Of a DNA stretch of 13,695 nucleotides, positions 13,052 through 13,695 are shown piece after piece. This DNA is from Pseudomonadota bacterium. GTDB taxonomy: Bacteria > Pseudomonadota > Alphaproteobacteria > Paracaedibacterales > CAIULA01. The position numbers were made by a program, and so were the translations under genes. A model generated the notes under the pieces. The model was not told the DNA's origin. It did not search any database and saw only the letters and a list, made by a program, of their open reading frames with translations. Location: assembly GCA_021804455.1 (NCBI GenBank), contig JAJZHT010000014.1, forward strand, positions 1-13,695, in the 5' to 3' direction. Numbering within the stretch: the first letter of the stretch is position 1; each line of letters begins with the position of its first letter.

Positions 13052-13695
13052 TTGGATTTTTTATCTTTAACAAATCTTACTTCGTTTTTTCAACCTCTTC
13101 AGGTGGCCAATAGGATTTCTACGCCTGTTTATATTTATAACGCTGATCTTATTGACCAAGCCTTAGAAATAATAAAATCAAATTTTGTTTCGCGTATCCC
13201 ATTTCCTGTACGGATTCGCTATGCGGTCAAAGCCAACACCAATCAAGCTGTTTTGGCCCTGTTATCCCAAAGAGGAATCGGTGCAGAGGTCGTTTCAGGA
13301 GGAGAGTTATGGCGAGCTCTTAAGGCTGGTATCTCTTCTAATTCTATTGTTTTTTCCGGGGTGGGTAAACGTCCCGATGAAATTGAATTGGCCCTTGATC
13401 ACAACATTGAACAAGTCAGCATAGAATCTGTTGAAGAACTGCAATTTTTGGCAAATTTATCAAGGCCTGCGAATCTTTGCATCCGTGTCAGTCCTGATAT
13501 AGCGGCTGCTACTCATGATAAGATTACAACAGGGCGATGGCATGATAAATTTGGTATCCCTGTAAGTCAGATTCCTAGAGTTTTTAAGATTTTACAGGAA
13601 AGTCCTTTCCTCAATTTTTTAGGTTTCTCCCTTCATTTAGGTTCGCAAATTTCTGATATTCAAACCTTTCGTCGAGCTTTTAAGCTTTTAAATGA
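13052..13695 (+). CDS. lysA: Diaminopimelate decarboxylase, N-terminal part (cut by window end)
   Basis: LysA is the PLP enzyme that decarboxylates meso-diaminopimelate to L-lysine, the last step of the pathway. The first 214 codons are present. ISTPVYIYN opens the barrel and RYAVKANTNQAVL carries the PLP-binding lysine (residue 60). Then come GIGAEVVSGGELWRALKAG, VFSGVGKRPDEIE, CIRVSPDI, KFGIP and HLGSQI with a conserved His near residue 195. No ATG is available between the stop at 13040 in this frame and the conserved core. The TTG at 13052 gives a usual-length N-terminus and lies two bases after the lptM stop, so I use it; a GTG at 13103 would remove most of the first strand region. About half of the enzyme lies beyond the window. 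Confidence 0.94.
   Translation, partial: MDFLSLTNLTSFFQPLQVANRISTPVYIYNADLIDQALEIIKSNFVSRIPFPVRIRYAVKANTNQAVLALLSQRGIGAEVVSGGELWRALKAGISSNSIVFSGVGKRPDEIELALDHNIEQVSIESVEELQFLANLSRPANLCIRVSPDIAAATHDKITTGRWHDKFGIPVSQIPRVFKILQESPFLNFLGFSLHLGSQISDIQTFRRAFKLLN

Overview
The window reads as a piece of an alphaproteobacterial chromosome. The evidence is the gene order bamB-der, the gatA-gatB pair, a DUF3576 lipoprotein, lipB, an HU gene and lptM-lysA. Base composition is moderate (by eye low-to-mid 40s % GC), with AT-rich spacers and several exported proteins of unknown role. Together these suggest a host-associated lineage such as Holosporales. That placement is inference; no rRNA or other decisive marker is present.

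Layout. (1) 1-202: the 3' end of an unidentified gene containing a 15-G homopolymer. (2) 208-2902: bamB (outer-membrane assembly lipoprotein) overlapping der (ribosome-assembly GTPase). (3) 2957-6551: an accessory block with three signal-peptide proteins: an unrecognised one (2957-3496); a protein resembling the Bacillus spore transglutaminase Tgl (3883-4839); and, on the minus strand, a protein resembling Rpn/PD-(D/E)XK transposon nucleases whose active-site residues look lost (5703-6551). Between the last two lie about 860 bases without a protein gene. They are packed with inverted repeats and hold a candidate 6S-like regulatory RNA (about 5430-5594). (4) 6724-9688: gatA and gatB, overlapping, for the amidotransferase that makes Gln-tRNA or Asn-tRNA; gatC is not next to them. 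(5) 9799-11064: an outer-membrane porin followed by a strong intrinsic terminator. (6) 11187-12317: a DUF3576 lipoprotein abutting lipB (octanoyl transferase). (7) 12509-13695: HU, tRNA-Val(TAC), the small lipoprotein lptM, and lysA, which is cut by the window end.

Functionally, much of the block serves the cell envelope: BamB and LptM help build the outer membrane, the porin fills it, and LysA consumes the meso-diaminopimelate precursor of peptidoglycan to make lysine. Translation is served by Der, GatAB and tRNA-Val. The most unusual content is the accessory block, where two apparently exported proteins carry enzyme folds normally found in spores (Tgl) or in mobile DNA (Rpn).
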